A stretch of 64,000 bases of DNA, from positions 372,001 through 436,000 of the forward strand of contig JAKMXF010000365.1 in assembly GCA_024704765.1 (NCBI GenBank), read 5' to 3'. The notes beneath the pieces are model-generated. The model had not been told where the DNA came from. It ran no database searches and saw only the letters and a list, made by a program, of their open reading frames with translations. This DNA is from Oopsacas minuta. Taxonomy: Eukaryota; Porifera; Hexactinellida; Lyssacinosida; Leucopsacidae. Each line of letters opens with the position of its first letter. Position 1 is the first letter of the stretch. Shown here piece by piece: positions 61,930 through 64,000 of this stretch. The position numbers and the translations under genes are program-made.

Positions 61930-64000
61930 TTAGACAGGTGTGCTCTCTACACGTCTACGAGCAATAGACTGACTGCTAGAGTTAAATGAGAGAGACAAAT
62001 TTCTAGAAATAGACGCTGAAGAATCTTGAGTGAAAGCACGACTGTAGGAGTTTGTAGTTTGTTGTTTGTCTGATACATAGCTGTGACGTGGTGTCGTGTA
62101 ACTACGAGGGACACTATAACTACGTGTAAGAGAGCTATCATGAGATTCTGGACTAGAAAATCCTTTGAATGAGTTTGTAAGTGACTCGAGTTGACGCCGT
62201 AAACTTCTGCGTTGCTCAATATTATTATGTGGTATATTCATGATATAGGCTAAGGTCTCGTAAGTAAAGCTTGGTTCCAGACACATAAGGGCTCCATGTA
62301 CCCCTGAACTCAGTACTTGATCAGCATACTCCATCATGTCAATAGACTGTAGCCATGTGTAGATACGTTCGTTATCCCAACATACTGGTTCTGTATTCAA
62401 ACTCTCCAGCCACAGATCTTTATTAAAGTTGAAATGTTTCAATAGTTTTATTCCGCTAATTAGACTCAGCTGATCAATACGTGGCGCTATTTTCAACAAT
62501 TCATCTGCTTCTCTCTTTCCTAGAGATCTCAGGACACGTCCATCCACGAGATTAGAGTAGAAAAGTTTGGAATAGTTCGATAGACCTAGTCTAGGTAGCC
62601 AAATTTGAGCAACCCAGTAGTGATCCATCTCATGAATAGAGGGGTGTAGATTGTTCTGAGGCCTTCTGCAGTCCTCTATAGCTAATTGTAGCTTCCGTTT
62701 ATGTACAGGATTAGCTATGCCCAGCTGTGTCTCATAATCTGCATCACTAAGTTCTAGCAGAGTCTGTCCAGACTGTATAACTTGTAGAGCAGATTGTAAA
62801 TACTTAGTCATACCCAGTCTCACATCCATCCAAGCTAACACTGTTATTTGATTCCATCTACTTATGTGAACTTTTCTGGTCTCCTCCAATAGGCCATTCT
62901 TCCTCTCTTCAGAGCCAAATATTGATTTAGTTAGAGATGAGTAGGACCTCTGGAGCTTGGGGGAAATGTGGACAACAGCTGGAGGGGGTGGGGGAGCGGG
63001 TGCCTCTCTGTGAGGGGTTGGGGTACTCATGGTAACGTCCAAGAGCTTGTGCTTTCCACTGTTTGAAGGCTGAGGGGGTAGATTTGAGTAGGTGGGGGCT
63101 TGAATATGAGTAGAGGTTCTGTTACCACCATTTGCAGGCTTCTTTCTTCTGTTACGACTGAAAATTCTAGATAGAGAATTGCTAAATATATTTCCATGAT
63201 TATTATGTGTAGTAGTAGCAGGAATGTTATCCCTTTCTTTCCCGTTAGCATTCATACTTCTAGATCTGCCCCGGGTCATTTGGTTCTCCTCTAATGCTTT
63301 CTGTCTGTAGGGGAGAGGAGGGGACATGTGTTCCTCTGATCTGGATGTCTTCAAGTGAGAACTGTTTCTTTTCTCAGACATTCTAAAGCTTGAAAACTGA
63401 CCTTTATATGGTATAACTGCAGGTTTGTAATTCAAGTCTCTGTCTAGAGATTTAGTCAGGCTAGAGTCAGTATAGCTATGGTGCTTCTTCCATGAGGGAG
63501 GTCCTACTGTAGCGTATTGAGGGGAAGCTTCAGGAAAATTACCTGTTTTTACATTAGAATATTGTTTGTTATTATTTTTCTTAGGAATCTCTCCCACTCC
63601 TGTAGCTTTATGCTGAAAGCTCTTATTAGGTTTAGCATACTCACTCGCACTGCTGGTCCCCTCGCTTCCCACAACACTGCTTGGTTGTATGTTACTGAAA
63701 CTGTGTGATTCTACTTGGGAAGAGGCATGTCCTCCGTACGAATGCTGTGATTTATTTCTCCAACTAGATTCTGTGGGAGATCTAGTTTGTCTGACACGTT
63801 CCTGTGTTTTCTTCTGCAATTGCTCTAATTCTGATCTAAGTATTACAGTAGTTTCTTCTTGCTCCTGAGATTTAGTAGCAAGTTCTCCTTTCTCTATCTC
63901 CAGCAATCTCTTATCATTCAGTGATGTATTTAACAGCTCGTCCTTCTCTGCTAATCTCCTGTCATAACTCTTCATTAAGGTAGTTGTCTCCCCCTCCTTC
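61930..64000 (-). CDS. PPFIA: Liprin-alpha, C-terminal part (5' end beyond window)
   Basis: One open frame from the right edge to the stop at 61930; the ATG at 63975 is internal, since the frame continues to 64000 (KEGETTTLMKSYDRRLAEKD). The visible 690 residues contain the end of a coiled coil, a long Ser/Pro/basic linker and the liprin homology region of three SAM domains: WNQITVLAWMDVRLGMTKYL; the second with WVAQIWLPRLGLSNYSKLFY; the third with IYTWLQSIDMMEYADQVLSS, followed by GVHGALMCLEPSFTYETLAY. Liprin-alpha organises presynaptic or cell-edge scaffolds with LAR phosphatases. The C-terminus is ESTPV, a possible class I PDZ ligand. The intronless stretch of more than 2 kb is unusual for this family. 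Confidence 0.9.
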   Translation of the reverse strand, partial: KEGETTTLMKSYDRRLAEKDELLNTSLNDKRLLEIEKGELATKSQEQEETTVILRSELEQLQKKTQERVRQTRSPTESSWRNKSQHSYGGHASSQVESHSFSNIQPSSVVGSEGTSSASEYAKPNKSFQHKATGVGEIPKKNNNKQYSNVKTGNFPEASPQYATVGPPSWKKHHSYTDSSLTKSLDRDLNYKPAVIPYKGQFSSFRMSEKRNSSHLKTSRSEEHMSPPLPYRQKALEENQMTRGRSRSMNANGKERDNIPATTTHNNHGNIFSNSLSRIFSRNRRKKPANGGNRTSTHIQAPTYSNLPPQPSNSGKHKLLDVTMSTPTPHREAPAPPPPPAVVHISPKLQRSYSSLTKSIFGSEERKNGLLEETRKVHISRWNQITVLAWMDVRLGMTKYLQSALQVIQSGQTLLELSDADYETQLGIANPVHKRKLQLAIEDCRRPQNNLHPSIHEMDHYWVAQIWLPRLGLSNYSKLFYSNLVDGRVLRSLGKREADELLKIAPRIDQLSLISGIKLLKHFNFNKDLWLESLNTEPVCWDNERIYTWLQSIDMMEYADQVLSSGVHGALMCLEPSFTYETLAYIMNIPHNNIEQRRSLRRQLESLTNSFKGFSSPESHDSSLTRSYSVPRSYTTPRHSYVSDKQQTTNSYSRAFTQDSSASISRNLSLSFNSSSQSIARRRVESTPV

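Noticed and set aside
1-64000. tRNA, rRNA or snRNA genes
   Set aside because: I looked for tRNA B-box-like GGTTCRANNCC patterns and long structured segments and found none I could support by eye; a covariance-model scan would be needed to exclude them.

Overview
The window looks like a gene-dense, AT-rich animal nuclear genome. It carries typical animal genes (PHLPP, liprin-alpha, a LRRK-type Roco kinase, GLG1, a DLGAP/HURP protein, ZFR, a PCBP-type KH protein) and ciliary genes (CFAP70, ROPN1L). Most introns are 40-100 bases with GT..AG ends and sit beside several large intronless ORFs. Genes are often only 100-400 bases apart on both strands. A retained peroxisomal urate oxidase, a Roco kinase and an AIG1-type GTPase would fit an early-branching invertebrate such as a sponge, possibly a compact glass-sponge-type genome. 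That placement is inference; no rRNA or mitochondrial marker is present to prove it.

Layout. 0-16 kb: the 3' end of an unknown gene, a small four-exon gene, CFAP70 (-), an unknown multi-pass membrane protein (-), two four-TM paralogues (-), a tandem pair of secreted DsbA-like thioredoxin-fold proteins (-), a coiled-coil NHL-repeat protein (-), and an 11-exon AT-hook/C2H2 nuclear protein (-). 17-25 kb: urate oxidase, PSMA2, GCH1, a three-KH-domain PCBP, mitochondrial ribosomal protein mL52, a HURP/DLGAP5-like protein and a small membrane protein, all (+). 25-43 kb: PEPCK, a third four-TM paralogue (-), ROPN1L, PHLPP with an antisense gene inside one intron, BPNT2/gPAPP, prefoldin subunit 3, a nine-copy 28-bp tandem repeat, and a pericentrin/AKAP9-like coiled-coil protein. 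40.8-48 kb: ZFR in 20 exons, with an unrecognised antisense intronless gene inside a 2-kb intron. 48-64 kb: a 2028-residue intronless LRRK-like Roco kinase (-), an AIG1-type GTPase, ISCA2, GLG1-like, a DOMON/cytochrome b561 protein, and the 3' part of liprin-alpha (-) running off the right edge.

The genes do not form one pathway; they are mostly housekeeping, ciliary/centrosomal (CFAP70, ROPN1L, PACT-domain protein, HURP-like) and signalling genes packed together. The least explained parts are the three-copy four-TM family, the CxxS thioredoxin-fold pair, the AT-hook protein with its repeated C-terminal units, the two nested antisense genes, and the Roco kinase whose ROC GTPase domain has lost its nucleotide-binding motifs. 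Exon boundaries below were worked out by hand from GT/AG sites, reading frame and family conservation; there is no transcript support.
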